A DNA stretch of 53,336 bases from Bacteroides reticulotermitis JCM 10512 (GCF_000517545.1 NZ_BAIV01000037.1:1-53336); one strand, 5' to 3'. Shown: positions 9,647-18,196, counted from the stretch's first letter. The notes: a model not told the origin generated them from the letters alone. Numbers and translations are program-made.

Positions 9647-10087
9647 ATGAAAAAGATAAAAAGTTTTTTCGGGATAACAGCGTGGCTGGTGGCGATGATG
9701 CTGCTGGCCTTAGCCTGTAGCGACGATTTGGATATTCATACACGCTACTTATTTGATTTGGAAACTATGCCGGTTCCTAAAAAGATTGTGCAGGGCGAAA
9801 CGGCGGAAATCCGCTGTAAATTAATCAGGGAAGGCGAGTACAGGGAGGCGCGGTACTGCATTCGTTTCTTCCAAACGGACGGAACGGGGGAATTGCGCAT
9901 GGACGACGGCAGGATTTTAACGCCTAACGACCTGTTTCCGCTGACAAAAGAGGTGTTCCGGCTGTACTACACTTCGCATTGCACCGACCAGCAGGTGATT
10001 GACGTGTATGTGCAGGATTCATTCGGACAGGTTATTCAAAAAACCTTTTCATTCCAAAACGAGGGGACGGAAGACAAAGAAGAATAA
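9647..10087 (+). CDS. traQ: TraQ (DUF3872) lipoprotein
   Basis: 146 aa, starts MKKIKSFFGITAWLVAMMLL and has the lipobox LALAC, so it is predicted to be lipid-anchored. The mature part (DLDIHTRYLFDLETMPVPKK, ETAEIRCKLIREGEY) matches the DUF3872/TraQ protein found near the 3' end of CTnDOT-like transfer operons. The frame is intact. It is followed by an 8-bp hairpin at 10100-10125 (AAGCGCCC/GGGCGCTT) that lacks a T-run and probably does not terminate transcription. Confidence 0.82.
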   Translation: MKKIKSFFGITAWLVAMMLLALACSDDLDIHTRYLFDLETMPVPKKIVQGETAEIRCKLIREGEYREARYCIRFFQTDGTGELRMDDGRILTPNDLFPLTKEVFRLYYTSHCTDQQVIDVYVQDSFGQVIQKTFSFQNEGTEDKEE

Positions 10088-10145
10088 AACAAGAGAGGCA
10101 AGCGCCCGGAGAAATTCGGGCGCTTACTGTATTTACATATTGATT

Positions 10146-10722
10146 ATGAGATATATAATGATATTCTTCATCGCCTTGCTGCATTTGCCCGTATGGGGAC
10201 AACCAGACAGGAAACCGGAAATAGAAAAACTCACGAAAAAGATTTATTCAGCAAAGGACTTTCGGCGGGTAGCGGATTCATGGCAACTATCCGTAAATGA
10301 ATTATCCTGCTATCCGGTTATTTCTCCAGTCAGGAACCCGACTATCTCATCCGGTTTCGGAATGCGCAGGCATCCCATTTATAAAACGCGAAAGTTCCAT
10401 ACGGGAATTGATTTTGCACAAGTAAAAGGCGCTCCCGTGTATGCCACAGGAAACGGGGTCGTAACCCGCAAAGTACAATTCGGGATATGGGAATTTTATC
10501 GAAATTGAACACGCAGGCGGTTTTCGCTCGTTCTATGCGCATCTAAGCAAAACGCTGGTAAATGCGGGGGATTCGGTAAGGATGGGTAAACACATTGCCT
10601 GTGTGGGAAACAGCGGGCTAACGACAGGTTGCCACCTGCACTATGAAATCAGGAAGGGCAACCGCTTCCTGAATCCGATTAGTTGGTGCTATTGCCTGTT
10701 TGAAATAGTGAAAAACAAGTGA
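10146..10722 (+). CDS. M23-family peptidoglycan endopeptidase, apparent frameshift
   Basis: Secreted murein hydrolase of the transfer region, probably opening the wall for the channel. Signal peptide MRYIMIFFIALLHLPVWG, then an M23/LysM-type domain: GFGMRRHPIYKTRKFHTGID (first zinc ligands), then, after a frame change, GNFIEIEHAGGFRSFYAHLS and TTGCHLHYEIRKGNRFLNPI (HLH catalytic motif). The first frame ends at 10508; coding continues in the +1 frame from about 10474 (AAAG|TACAAT). Two missing bases, or one extra, would restore it. Ends at TGA 10720-10722. Confidence 0.82.
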
Positions 10723-10787
10723 TTCTTCCTTATTCTGTTTTGAAAATATGTATCTTTACAACGTTTTTAAATAAAAATCAGGTTCTT

Positions 10788-11239
10788 ATGAATTATATAG
10801 AGCAAAACTTACAACCCGGAGAAGAAATAAAATATGTTGCAAAACTGCATTTCTTCCTGTTCGTGCAACCGGTTATATTGCTGCTTATCGGGGCTTTACT
10901 CGCATCAAGCCCTAAAGAAATATCAGCTATGACCACTATGCGGGGTTATTGATCCTGTTTTTCGGGCTTGTATCGCTCGTACAGAGGCTACTCGTAAAAA
11001 CAGGTTCGTCTTACGCCGTAACCAACAAGCGGGTGGTGCTTAAAACTGGCATTATCAGCCGCTGTGCGGTAGATTTGATATTGGCAAAGTGTGAGGGCTT
11101 GCATATCCGGCAAAGCGTTTTAGGCAGGATATTCAACTTCGGCACAATTACGGTTACTACCGGAGGCGTTACAAGTTCATACCCGTATATAGCCGACCCG
11201 CTTGCTTTCCGGCGGGAGGTTAATACCCAAATAGGGTAA
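10788..11239 (+). CDS. PH-domain (bPH2-like) membrane protein, apparent frameshift
   Basis: Starts MNYIEQNLQPGEEIKYVAKL, followed by two hydrophobic segments and a pleckstrin-like bacterial PH domain (SSYAVTNKRVVLKTGIISR, GRIFNFGTITVTTGGVTS). The first frame stops at 10952; from about 10928 the -1 frame reads YDHYAGLLILFFGLVSLVQR into the second half, so one base is missing at ATCAGC|TATGAC. Restored length about 150 aa. A TATCTTTA element at 10751-10758 may be a -7 box, giving it its own promoter. Its role in the element is unknown. Confidence 0.78.
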
Positions 11240-11309
11240 CGCAGTTTTTTATCGGGCTTTTTGTTACTCTTTTTCTCCCGCATTATTTTTTCGCTCATGG
11301 AAAAAGTAA

Positions 11310-11327
11310 CGGGCGGTTTCCCGCCCG
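11310..11327. terminator. hairpin between convergent genes
   Basis: Seven-base stem CGGGCGG / CCGCCCG around a TTTC loop. It lies between the plus-strand PH-domain gene and the minus-strand gene ending at 11334; minus-strand sequence after the stem is T-rich (TTACTTTTT), so it may stop transcription from the minus-strand genes. Confidence 0.5.
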
Positions 11328-11333
11328 AATAGT

Positions 11334-11702
11334 TTATTTGATGTCCGTCCCGAACATCCGATTAAAATGTTCTATCATTTGTTCCCGCGTATAGTGATGC
11401 CAATAGAGGCTGGCGGGATGGTAGGCTTCATACCGTCCGATTTCATACCCCATATCCGATTTGGTGAAGCGTTTACCCTCATCGTAACGCTTTTGGGTGC
11501 TTGCCAACCATCGTTCCCGCCGTTGCCGTTGTTTGATTGCCTCTAATTGAGTGAGCATAAACGTATGGTTCTCGCCTACGGTATGACCACACGGCATTTT
11601 ATAATGGCTGTCCCTGCACATACGGCATTGTTTAATGGCTGCATCAAGGTCGGTAACTTCGATGCTTGCCCCTGTGATGTCTGTAATCGTTATCATTTCC
11701 AT
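11334..11702 (-). CDS. hypothetical protein with CxxC...CGH zinc-type motif
   Basis: 122 aa, soluble. Near residues 26-40 it carries CRMCRDSHYKMPCGHT, a Cys/His pattern that could bind zinc. The C-terminal part is rich in aromatic and charged residues (GYEIGRYEAYHPASLYWHHY). No family named with confidence. First (most 3') of a run of small minus-strand genes typical of ICE accessory regions; 3 bases separate it from the next gene upstream, suggesting one transcript. Confidence 0.65.
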   Translation of the reverse strand: MEMITITDITGASIEVTDLDAAIKQCRMCRDSHYKMPCGHTVGENHTFMLTQLEAIKQRQRRERWLASTQKRYDEGKRFTKSDMGYEIGRYEAYHPASLYWHHYTREQMIEHFNRMFGTDIK

Positions 11703-11705
11703 AAC

Positions 11706-11972
11706 TCAAAATTTTACTATTAATACCCTGTTGTCCAGTAATTCGCGGCATTTGTAACCCGCCCGCTGGTGTACCCATAAATGGTGCGCCCCAAAGCCCC
11801 ATTCAAAAAAATGGTGCGCTTCTGCGTTTTCCGCTCCGGTGCTGATTTCTTTCAATCCTCCGCGCAATTCTTCTTCGGTCTTGCTCCATAAGGCCACATT
11901 GACAATTTGTGTAAATGCCCATGCCGTTCCGTTATAAAAAATAGTTACCGGAGCTTCCAATGTTATTTCCAT
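11706..11972 (-). CDS. small hypothetical protein
   Basis: 88 aa, MEITLEAPVTIFYNGTAWAF at the start, with several Trp and His residues (HHFFEWGFGAHHLWVHQRAG). Soluble, no recognisable domain. Minus-strand accessory operon, 3 bases from the downstream gene and 18 bases from the upstream one. Coding is supported by tight packing and codon usage similar to its neighbours. Confidence 0.6.
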   Translation of the reverse strand: MEITLEAPVTIFYNGTAWAFTQIVNVALWSKTEEELRGGLKEISTGAENAEAHHFFEWGFGAHHLWVHQRAGYKCRELLDNRVLIVKF

Positions 11973-11990
11973 CGCTTTGTCATTTAGTTG

Positions 11991-12221
11991 TTATTCTCCG
12001 TAAATGTCCTGTATCCCGCTGCCGATCTTTGCCAATGCCTTCCGCTGTTCATCGGTTAGCCGCAGTATAAAATCGTCACTGCTGTACCATTCCCCGCTCG
12101 GTTCGGGTTCGTGGAAACACCGGCGGTTGGCGGTATCGACAATCGCCAGTATCACGTCTGTTTCCGTTGCGGTCAGTCCGCTAAGGGTAACGCTACCGTT
12201 TTTATTTATCGTCATTTTCAT
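11991..12221 (-). CDS. small hypothetical protein
   Basis: 76 aa, begins MKMTINKNGSVTLSGLTATE and continues with acidic and aromatic residues (GEWYSSDDFILRLTDEQRKA). No domain recognised. Member of the minus-strand accessory run of the ICE; the start codon lies 46 bases downstream of the end of the 135-aa gene. An overlapping plus-strand open frame is a shadow. Confidence 0.6.
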   Translation of the reverse strand: MKMTINKNGSVTLSGLTATETDVILAIVDTANRRCFHEPEPSGEWYSSDDFILRLTDEQRKALAKIGSGIQDIYGE

Positions 12222-12267
12222 ACTCTATTGGGTTGTTTGTTATGGGCGGATTGCTCCGCCCTGTTTG

Positions 12268-12675
12268 TTATTGAAATAAATTATTCAGCATCCATTCTGT
12301 TTCATACGACCAGAGATTATAATCTTTTACAATCCTGCGCCGGATGACTTCTTTTTGCCCAACCATTTCGGAAGCCTTTTCAAGCAGTTCTTTATCGCTG
12401 AATGCCTGTGCCCTGTCGATAAGAAAATCAACCATTTCGTTTTTCTGTTCATGCAAGTCGTCAATCTCATTGCAACGTTCCCCGTATTGACCTTTCAGGA
12501 CACAAATCGTTCTGAAAAGTTCTGCAACAAGGCGGCTATCCCCGCACTTCTTAAATTCTTTACAGAACCCGTCCTTATCCATTTCGCCGGTTGCCATGTA
12601 TATGGCTTCAATTGTTTGGTACTCTTCGCTTGTCGGAGTTAAACCTGTTCTTTCGATAAATTCCTGATAATTCAT
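12268..12675 (-). CDS. hypothetical protein, helical
   Basis: 135 aa, MNYQEFIERTGLTPTSEEYQ at the start, predominantly helical with charged residues (LFRTICVLKGQYGERCNEID, MVDFLIDRAQAFSDKELLEK). Function unknown. Preceded in its own direction by the larger 203-aa gene, 12 bases away, so probably co-transcribed. Confidence 0.65.
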   Translation of the reverse strand: MNYQEFIERTGLTPTSEEYQTIEAIYMATGEMDKDGFCKEFKKCGDSRLVAELFRTICVLKGQYGERCNEIDDLHEQKNEMVDFLIDRAQAFSDKELLEKASEMVGQKEVIRRRIVKDYNLWSYETEWMLNNLFQ

Positions 12676-12687
12676 ACCTTTTGTTTT

Positions 12688-13299
12688 TTAGTTGAATAAT
12701 AGTGTTAATTGCCTAGCTACGGTCGTTTCCTGCAACATGGCCTGTACCTGCTTCACAATGGTGTTCGACAGGGTAGGGTTAAAATTGGAAGGGTCATTTT
12801 TGAGGCGATCCCGTTGCTCTGCATGGCGGTTTAACAATTCCCGTAAAGCGGCTGTGAGGCACTCTTTCCGGCTGTTACAAACCTTTCCCCATATTCCCAT
12901 ACCGTAACCGCCACCCGATCCTCCGGTCGAATAGCTGACTCCATACGTCCATTTTCCATTTGCGCCCTGACCGATGGTGATGTAATTGAACGCCGCCCAG
13001 CCTTTGCGGTCGATAAATTCAATCCGTTCCACGTCCTGAAATTCGGGGGTTGCCAGCCAGCCGTGTTCATTCAGGGTTTTGCCGGAAAATCCGAATATCC
13101 GTTGCTGGTCGTATGCCCTGCGGTTCATTATGATGTACCGGGGATCGCCGCCAAAACTTTCGTATTCGTCAATCATCTGCCGGTCGTTCCGGCGCAAAGC
13201 GATCAGGTAAACGGCCATGTATCGCCTTTCTTCTTTATATGGGCGGTATTCCCGTACCTGCGTTATCTTCTCGGATGTCGATAAAATCCTGTATTCCAT
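12688..13299 (-). CDS. hypothetical protein (ICE accessory)
   Basis: 203 aa from the ATG at 13299 (MEYRILSTSEKITQVREYRP). The open frame extends upstream to 13500 but that part overlaps the next gene and is not needed. A central Gly-rich segment (YSTGGSGGGYGMGIWGKVC) and a helical C-terminus (ECLTAALRELLNRHAEQRDR) are visible. No family recognised; genes like this are common in the accessory part of Bacteroides ICEs. Confidence 0.65.
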   Translation of the reverse strand: MEYRILSTSEKITQVREYRPYKEERRYMAVYLIALRRNDRQMIDEYESFGGDPRYIIMNRRAYDQQRIFGFSGKTLNEHGWLATPEFQDVERIEFIDRKGWAAFNYITIGQGANGKWTYGVSYSTGGSGGGYGMGIWGKVCNSRKECLTAALRELLNRHAEQRDRLKNDPSNFNPTLSNTIVKQVQAMLQETTVARQLTLLFN

Positions 13300-13310
13300 G
13301 ACTGTAATTT

Positions 13311-13559
13311 TTAGAATATTAAAAGAATGATTGTTACTACTAAAAGCGTGATTACCACCGCAATAATGAGAAGCGAGAGAAGACAGGAAAGAAGCCCTTT
13401 GAGGAACTTGAACCCGATGTAAAGTCCCGCCATTACCGCCACGAAAGCCCAACCCCACAGTGCGATTCCTGCGGCTATAAAGGCTATTTTCAAAACCCAA
13501 CCTATGCTAATTGGAAGGTAGGAGGTTCGATGTTTCATATTTTTTTCTGCCCGTATCAT
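13311..13559 (-). CDS. small membrane protein
   Basis: 82 aa (or 75 aa from an ATG at 13538, MKHRTSYLPISIGW). Two hydrophobic segments: ILKIAFIAAGIALWGWAFVAV-like in the middle and a very hydrophobic C-terminus (SLLIIAVVITLLVVTIILLI). No signal or known domain. It precedes the 203-aa gene by 11 bases on the minus strand. Function unknown. Confidence 0.55.
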   Translation of the reverse strand: MIRAEKNMKHRTSYLPISIGWVLKIAFIAAGIALWGWAFVAVMAGLYIGFKFLKGLLSCLLSLLIIAVVITLLVVTIILLIF

Positions 13560-13795
13560 AATTTCTGACCTTTTTTTTTAACGCTATGCCGTATCGGAGC
13601 CGGTGAGGAGTATTCGAGTTTCAGGTGCTTAAAAAAGGTAGTGTTCAGCCGACGCAAGGTTTTGGCGAATAAATACGCTCGCCCGAATAATTTAGGGAGG
13701 GAAAGAGGAAGATTTTTCGACAAACCCGTAGGGCTCGACCTTGCGGCGGCGTGAAGAACACGGAAATACCTTTGCGCCTGAAATCGAATGCTCAT
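13556..13795 (-). CDS. doubtful small basic ORF
   Basis: 79 aa, very basic, no domain, starting MSIRFQAQRYFRVLHAAARS. Composition (many Arg, Leu, Ser, Pro) is like a chance frame in a structured non-coding segment. It overlaps the next gene by 4 bases. Reported because it fills the gap 13560-13795, but it may not be a gene. Confidence 0.3.
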   Translation of the reverse strand: MSIRFQAQRYFRVLHAAARSSPTGLSKNLPLSLPKLFGRAYLFAKTLRRLNTTFFKHLKLEYSSPAPIRHSVKKKGQKL

Positions 13796-13937
13796 TAGGC
13801 TTCGATGGCATTGAAGCTAAACGGGGAAGAAATTATAGAAAGATACAGGCAGGAAAAAACGAAAAATAAACTCCACGTTTGTAGAAACAGTAGAGTTTAA
13901 TCGCTAATTTTGTCTTCGTTAATTAAGGATATATTTT

Positions 13938-14357
13938 ATGGAACGATTTTATCCCCTGTTTGATTTTTCAACCCAACAGTTATGTGAGTTGTTTGCAGAT
14001 GCTTGCAAGGTGGGCAAGCACCTTGTGGAATATGACAAGCCGGGCGAGGAAGGAAGTTATGAGATTCCAAATTTCCCAATGGATGAGATATTTTGCAACA
14101 TAAGTTCCGGTTGCCATACCAATTACTTCGTCTATATGAAAAACCATGAAGATTGGCCGGACGGGATAAGAATCGGGATGCCCCTGCTTGAACCAATGCA
14201 TACGACTGCGTATGTGGATATGGATATTTCCCATTTGGATTGGTTTGTGGAAAAATATAAATTGATACCGCAGCCCGATAATGAAATAAGTGCGGCAGAA
14301 AGTTTGATTATGGATTTTGAGTTCAAACGACTTCGAGAACCTTCTTCTTTAAATTAG
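13938..14357 (+). CDS. hypothetical acidic protein
   Basis: 139 aa acidic protein, MERFYPLFDFSTQQLCELFA at the start; soluble, no recognised family. A Bacteroides -7 box (TAATTTTG, 13905-13912) with TTTG 24 bases upstream precedes it. It is followed directly by a good terminator (14364-14386), so it looks like a stand-alone plus-strand unit facing away from the minus-strand run. Confidence 0.65.
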   Translation: MERFYPLFDFSTQQLCELFADACKVGKHLVEYDKPGEEGSYEIPNFPMDEIFCNISSGCHTNYFVYMKNHEDWPDGIRIGMPLLEPMHTTAYVDMDISHLDWFVEKYKLIPQPDNEISAAESLIMDFEFKRLREPSSLN

Positions 14358-14363
14358 CATACC

Positions 14364-14386
14364 AGCCTCTTTTCGGAGGCTTTTTT
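14364..14386 (+). terminator. Rho-independent terminator
   Basis: Stem AGCCTC (14364-14369) and GAGGCT (14376-14381) followed by six T, right after the 139-aa gene. Confidence 0.75.
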
Positions 14387-14454
14387 GGCTCTGTCCCGCG
14401 CCACTCGCTGCCTGATGCTTCCATCGCTTATTTACTTGACAGCAAGCTGAAATA

Positions 14455-14491
14455 ATCGGTTTATCTTTGCTCTCCCGTGAAATAAACCGAT
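14455..14491 (+). promoter_or_regulatory. promoter with 10-bp palindromic operator
   Basis: The -7 box TATCTTTG lies at 14462-14469. A perfect inverted repeat, ATCGGTTTAT at 14455-14464 and ATAAACCGAT at 14482-14491, overlaps the box and the likely start site. This is a good arrangement for control of the two downstream HTH genes, possibly by one of their own products. Confidence 0.65.
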
Positions 14492-14503
14492 AAAAAATGA
14501 GCA

Positions 14504-14820
14504 ATGGAAATAGTAATGGTAGAAGCCCGTACATACGAGGCGGTGATGTCCCGCTTCGAGCATTTGCCCGAAAGGTGGAAGCCCTGTGCGAACGGCATCA
14601 GGATAAAGCGTTGAAGCAATGGATGGACAACCAGGATGTGTGTATCGTCCTGAACATAAGTCCGCGCACATTGCAGACCTACCGTGATAATGGAACCCTG
14701 CCTTATTCGCAGGTAAACCACAAAATGTATTACAGGCCAGAAGATGTGCAAGCAGCGCTCCGGTTAATCGGAGAAAAGCGCCCGGAACGCGGACGAAAGG
14801 AGGCGCCTTATGGAAGATAA
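14504..14820 (+). CDS. helix-turn-helix protein (excisionase-like), apparent frameshift
   Basis: Small MerR/excisionase-type DNA-binding protein of the kind found beside Bacteroides integrases. The N-terminus is best read from the ATG at 14504: MEIVMVEARTYEAVMSRFEH. From about 14566 the -1 frame continues ARKVEALCERHQDKALKQW, NISPRTLQTYRDNGTLPYSQ and the end. One base is missing at CATTT|GCCC. HTH_17 features: NQDVCIVLNISPRTLQTY recognition region and YYRPEDV wing. The alternative is an uninterrupted frame from 14497 with a non-conserved N-terminus. It overlaps the next gene by 11 bases. Confidence 0.78.
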
Positions 14821-15106
14821 CCTGATAACAAAGGACAATGAGCGCCTGAAATCGTTTTTCAAAGCGCTTGACCGGATGCTGGCAGGATTGGAAAAAATGG
14901 CTGGAAGCTATCGCCCGCCGTTGAACGGCGAACGCTTCCTGACCGACAGGGAAGTTACCCGGCAGTTGAAAGTCAGCCGCCGCACGTTGCAGGAGTGGCG
15001 TTATAGCGGACGGATACCCTATCTCCAGATAGGCAACAAGATACTTTTCCGCGAAAGCGACATTCAGGCAATGCTCGACAAAAATCTACGTAAAGCGTTT
15101 AAGTAA
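14810..15106 (+). CDS. helix-turn-helix protein (excisionase-like)
   Basis: 98 aa. The C-terminal HTH_17 motif TDREVTRQLKVSRRTLQEWR is followed by the wing IPYLQIGNKILFRESDIQAM. Paired and overlapping with the previous HTH gene; such pairs often act in excision or its control (Xis-like) in Bacteroides elements. It ends 20 bases before a strong terminator. No catalytic domain is present. Confidence 0.8.
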   Translation: MEDNLITKDNERLKSFFKALDRMLAGLEKMAGSYRPPLNGERFLTDREVTRQLKVSRRTLQEWRYSGRIPYLQIGNKILFRESDIQAMLDKNLRKAFK

Positions 15107-15125
15107 GCGGCTCTCCGTTCAATAA

Positions 15126-15173
15126 AACAGCCGTAAGGTTTCCTTTGAGGGATATTCTTACGGCTGTTTTTTT
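15126..15173. terminator. strong terminator between convergent genes
   Basis: 12-bp perfect stem AACAGCCGTAAG (15126-15137) / CTTACGGCTGTT (15157-15168), followed by T-run to 15173. It lies between the plus-strand HTH gene and the minus-strand RhuM-like gene that ends at 15172. Confidence 0.8.
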
Positions 15174-15555
15174 AATTGTACAAAGCCCTGTTTGATAATT
15201 GGATGATGAGTTTTTGCGGTAACGGGTTGGCCGTTATTCTTCGGATTACATACTTCCTGAACAATTCTGCGTTCAAGGAATTAACCCTGAACGCGAGTGC
15301 GATTATCATATCCAATCCGTAAACTTCGGGCATGAGGATATTTCCCGTTACGGTTACAGACCGAGAAATATCCGTTTTGATTACTCCTGATTTCAAAACC
15401 GCTTTGATATGGGCATTAATTGTTTGGGTATAGACCTCGAACAAAGCGGCGATTTCAAATGCCGTCATTCGTACTTCGCCGAATTGCGGTACGGATACCA
15501 TGCCGTTTCCTATGGTTATTATTTGGCTGTCGCCTATTTTTAAATCCCTTTTCAT
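15172..15555 (-). CDS. RhuM-like DNA-binding domain protein
   Basis: 127 aa. The central segment VRMTAFEIAALFEVYTQTIN followed by AHIKAVLKSG matches the helix-turn-helix-like N-terminal part of RhuM/virulence-type proteins, which normally read 'aelFg.s...I..HIknil..Gel'. The longer C-terminal part of RhuM is absent, so this is a short stand-alone version. It sits 11 bases downstream of the first integrase on the same strand and is probably co-transcribed. Confidence 0.55.
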   Translation of the reverse strand: MKRDLKIGDSQIITIGNGMVSVPQFGEVRMTAFEIAALFEVYTQTINAHIKAVLKSGVIKTDISRSVTVTGNILMPEVYGLDMIIALAFRVNSLNAELFRKYVIRRITANPLPQKLIIQLSNRALYN

Positions 15556-15566
15556 TGTTTTACTTT

Positions 15567-16775
15567 TTAAATGGTGATTGATTGACTGTTTTCATTCCTG
15601 CGTGTCAGCAGTTTATCCATATCATTGGAAATTTTCGTGTCCGTTACTTGAGCGTAACCCTGTGTGGTAGCAATGTTTGCATGCCCCATCATCTTGGCGA
15701 TACTCTCTATCGAAACGCCCGCCGAAATCAACAACGTCCCGAACGAGTGCCTGCTTTGATGGTATGAGAGATTTTCCTTCAATTCCATCGTAACACCGAT
15801 TTGGTTGATATCGTACCAAATCATATCCCGGACAGGCAACGGAAATACAGGCTTGCTGTCATCGGTAGTATTATAAAGCGAAAGTATCTGCTCTGCTATC
15901 GGATGTAAGGGTATAAATGCTTCCACATTGGTTTTCACTCGTTGCTTGCGGATGTAGAGCCTGCCCTCCGCCGTTTTTCCGATATGGTGCGGATACAACC
16001 GGTGCATATCCACATAAGCCAGACCGGTCAGCGATGAAAAGATGAAAGCCCTGCGGATCAGTTCCAGCCGTTGGTCAATCATCGGGGTTTCCATTATCCG
16101 CTTTAAATCGGATTTGCTTATGTAGCGGTGATTGGTCGGCTCTTTCTTCTCGTACCTTACGTCTTCAAGCGGATTACTTCTCAATACCTCTTGGTCGATG
16201 GCAATGTAGATAAGGCGGTTGAGCCACGTCAGGTTTCTGTTTATATAGGAAGACTTTCGGTTATATACTGTTTTCAGATGGATTTTTAACGACTCCCCGA
16301 ACTCCTCGGTAATATCGGCAAATGCAATATCATCCATCCCTCTGGAGCAAAGGAACTCTTGCAGGTTGGATTGCATAAGTCTCGATTCCCGATAAGTTGA
16401 ATTTGAGTTTATTTCTTTCGAGCGAATCCGCAGGCGTTCTATCTCCACCTCGCCTGCCTGTAACAGCATAGTCGGAATGGAATTTACCCCTACAACCGTA
16501 TTTTTCAAAAGTTCGCTGCTGACCACTCCCTGTTCTTTAAGGATATGCTCATAGGTCTCTTCCAAATGCCGACGGAAATCGGTAAGCCGGTTGTTGTCCC
16601 TTTCGGATTTGATGACGCCTTTCTTGGCGTTCCATTCTTCGGGCCGGCAATAGATACCTGTTGCAAGCGTGGAATTTTTGCCGTCGATACTGATTCGGCA
16701 CGTGACGGCTGTCGTACCGTCGGTTTTCACTTTATTCCGATTAATGTAGAATAATAGTTTGAATGTACTTCTCAT
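15567..16775 (-). CDS. tyrosine recombinase/integrase
   Basis: 402 aa Bacteroidetes-type site-specific recombinase with an Arm-binding N-terminus (STFKLLFYINRNKVKTDGTT), a SAM-like core-binding domain and a catalytic domain. HQSRHSFGTLL (HxxR) and MMGHANIATTQGYAQV (third His and Tyr nucleophile) are visible. The usual first Arg position reads TGLAYVDM, as in many Bacteroides integrases. It lies 21 bases downstream of the second integrase; together they form an integrase pair of the ICE. Confidence 0.9.
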   Translation of the reverse strand: MRSTFKLLFYINRNKVKTDGTTAVTCRISIDGKNSTLATGIYCRPEEWNAKKGVIKSERDNNRLTDFRRHLEETYEHILKEQGVVSSELLKNTVVGVNSIPTMLLQAGEVEIERLRIRSKEINSNSTYRESRLMQSNLQEFLCSRGMDDIAFADITEEFGESLKIHLKTVYNRKSSYINRNLTWLNRLIYIAIDQEVLRSNPLEDVRYEKKEPTNHRYISKSDLKRIMETPMIDQRLELIRRAFIFSSLTGLAYVDMHRLYPHHIGKTAEGRLYIRKQRVKTNVEAFIPLHPIAEQILSLYNTTDDSKPVFPLPVRDMIWYDINQIGVTMELKENLSYHQSRHSFGTLLISAGVSIESIAKMMGHANIATTQGYAQVTDTKISNDMDKLLTRRNENSQSITI

Positions 16776-16796
16776 TGCGGTATGATGTTTAATTGT

Positions 16797-18014
16797 TTAA
16801 AGAACTAATTTCAAATCACGGGTGGTTTCGATGAACTTGTCCATATCATCGAAAAGTTTCTTCGGAGTAACGCGGGCATAGATTTGAGTGGTTTGGATAT
16901 TGCTGTGTCCGAGCATCCGGCTGATGGTTTCTATCGGTACGCCTTCTTCGAGCGTAATAAGGCTTGCAAACGAGTGGCGCCCTGAATGATAGGTCATTGG
17001 CTCTTTTATGTCCGCCATCATCCGCAACCCCTTCATGTTGGCTTTTACCATGTCTGCGGATTGCATCGGGAACAGGGTATCCCTGTTTTCGTCCCTGTAT
17101 TTTTCGATTAGGGCGATAGCTTCGGGCAATAGTTTGATACGCGCCCGGTAGTCCGTTTTCTTCCTTGCATATTTGAGCCAAAGGCTGCCTTCTTCATCCG
17201 TAAACAGGTTTTCTTTGGTAACGCGGACTACATCTGCGTAAGCTGTCCCCGTGTAGCAGGCGAACAGGAACAAATCCCTTGTGAAACGGGTCGAAGGGCG
17301 GTTTTTGGGAATATCCAAATCCCGAATTTTCTCGAAACTCTCCCGGCTTAATGCTTTCGGGGTGGTTTCTTTCTGTTTGGGCAGCTTGTAATGGGCAAAG
17401 TGAAACCGCTCGGAAATGCCCTCCTTGAAAGCAATCTTGCAGATTTTCTTCAAAATAGCCAGATAATGGCGGACAGTATCCATCGCATAGCCCTGTTCAC
17501 CCAAAACAAAATCCTGGTATTCCCGGATGAACTGTTCGTTCAGTTGCCCGAATGCGACATCTTTCGTCTTGAACTTCTTTTTAATGAACTTGCCGAGTGA
17601 ACGGTGTGTATAAAAATAAGTGCTTAACGTAGTTGGAGCGCAGTCTATTCCGACACGGGCTTTCAACCCTTCCATGTACCGGTCGAGAAGGGAAAGCAGG
17701 GTCATTTGGGTGTCCATGCTTCCCTGATAGAAGACCTTTACTGCCTCTGCGTCAAAAGGCTTTTTGCGTTCCACGAGGCTGTCAAATGCCGAATGCACCG
17801 CCAGCAAAAGTTTCTCGATTTTGGCATTCACTTCGACGGCTTCACGGCTCTTGCCGTCCAACCTGCTTTCGCGGGGATTCCACAAACCGGGGGTGCAGGA
17901 CAGTTTCGTACCGAACTGCGCCATTGATCGGTTTACAGTAATGCGTCCCATAATCGGAGCTTTGCCCGATTTATCCAAACCGCTCTTTTTGAGGTAGAAT
18001 ATCCTACCCAGCAA
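16797..18014 (-). CDS. tyrosine recombinase/integrase with displaced 5' end
   Basis: About 405 aa. Catalytic motifs CYTGTAYADVVRV, HSGRHSFASLI and MLGHSNIQTTQIYARV are intact. The N-terminus is odd: from a TTG at 18014 it reads MLGRIF, then YLKKSGLDKSGKAPIMG. Related integrases start MKVEKFKVLLYLKKSG. Exactly that missing start (MKVEKFKVLLYL) is found on the same strand at 22507-22542, 4.5 kb away, beyond an inserted mobilisable element. The gene is therefore split at codons 10-12 and separated from its promoter; expression would need the weak TTG start or element excision. Confidence 0.88.
   Translation of the reverse strand: MLGRIFYLKKSGLDKSGKAPIMGRITVNRSMAQFGTKLSCTPGLWNPRESRLDGKSREAVEVNAKIEKLLLAVHSAFDSLVERKKPFDAEAVKVFYQGSMDTQMTLLSLLDRYMEGLKARVGIDCAPTTLSTYFYTHRSLGKFIKKKFKTKDVAFGQLNEQFIREYQDFVLGEQGYAMDTVRHYLAILKKICKIAFKEGISERFHFAHYKLPKQKETTPKALSRESFEKIRDLDIPKNRPSTRFTRDLFLFACYTGTAYADVVRVTKENLFTDEEGSLWLKYARKKTDYRARIKLLPEAIALIEKYRDENRDTLFPMQSADMVKANMKGLRMMADIKEPMTYHSGRHSFASLITLEEGVPIETISRMLGHSNIQTTQIYARVTPKKLFDDMDKFIETTRDLKLVL
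17992..17998. repeat. left end (att) of the mobilisable element, AGGTAGA
   Basis: Seven-base direct repeat shared with 22508-22514. On the minus strand it is TCTACCT inside the integrase codons TTC TAC CTC. Confidence 0.65.
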
Positions 18015-18132
18015 GCAAATTTCGGGGAAACGGGGTAACTTATCTGACTGTCAGTGAAATATGCTTTAATATGTGTTATTTTACCAATAGCGGAAAACAC
18101 GAATAAAGCAGAATAACGCAGCCTGACGGTTT

Positions 18133-18146
18133 CCAAATCGTTACCC
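18133..18146. repeat. 14-bp direct repeat CCAAATCGTTACCC, copy 1
   Basis: Identical to 22429-22442, same orientation. Both copies lie just inside the two ends of the 4.5 kb element, so they may be arm-type binding sites for its integrase. Confidence 0.55.
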
Positions 18147-18196
18147 GGCACAGGCATCAATGGTTTTCGCAACTGGTTTTTATTCAGTGATTTGCG

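Noticed and set aside
10100..10125. Terminator after traQ
   Set aside because: An 8-bp stem exists but no T-run follows, and the M23 gene continues in the same direction.
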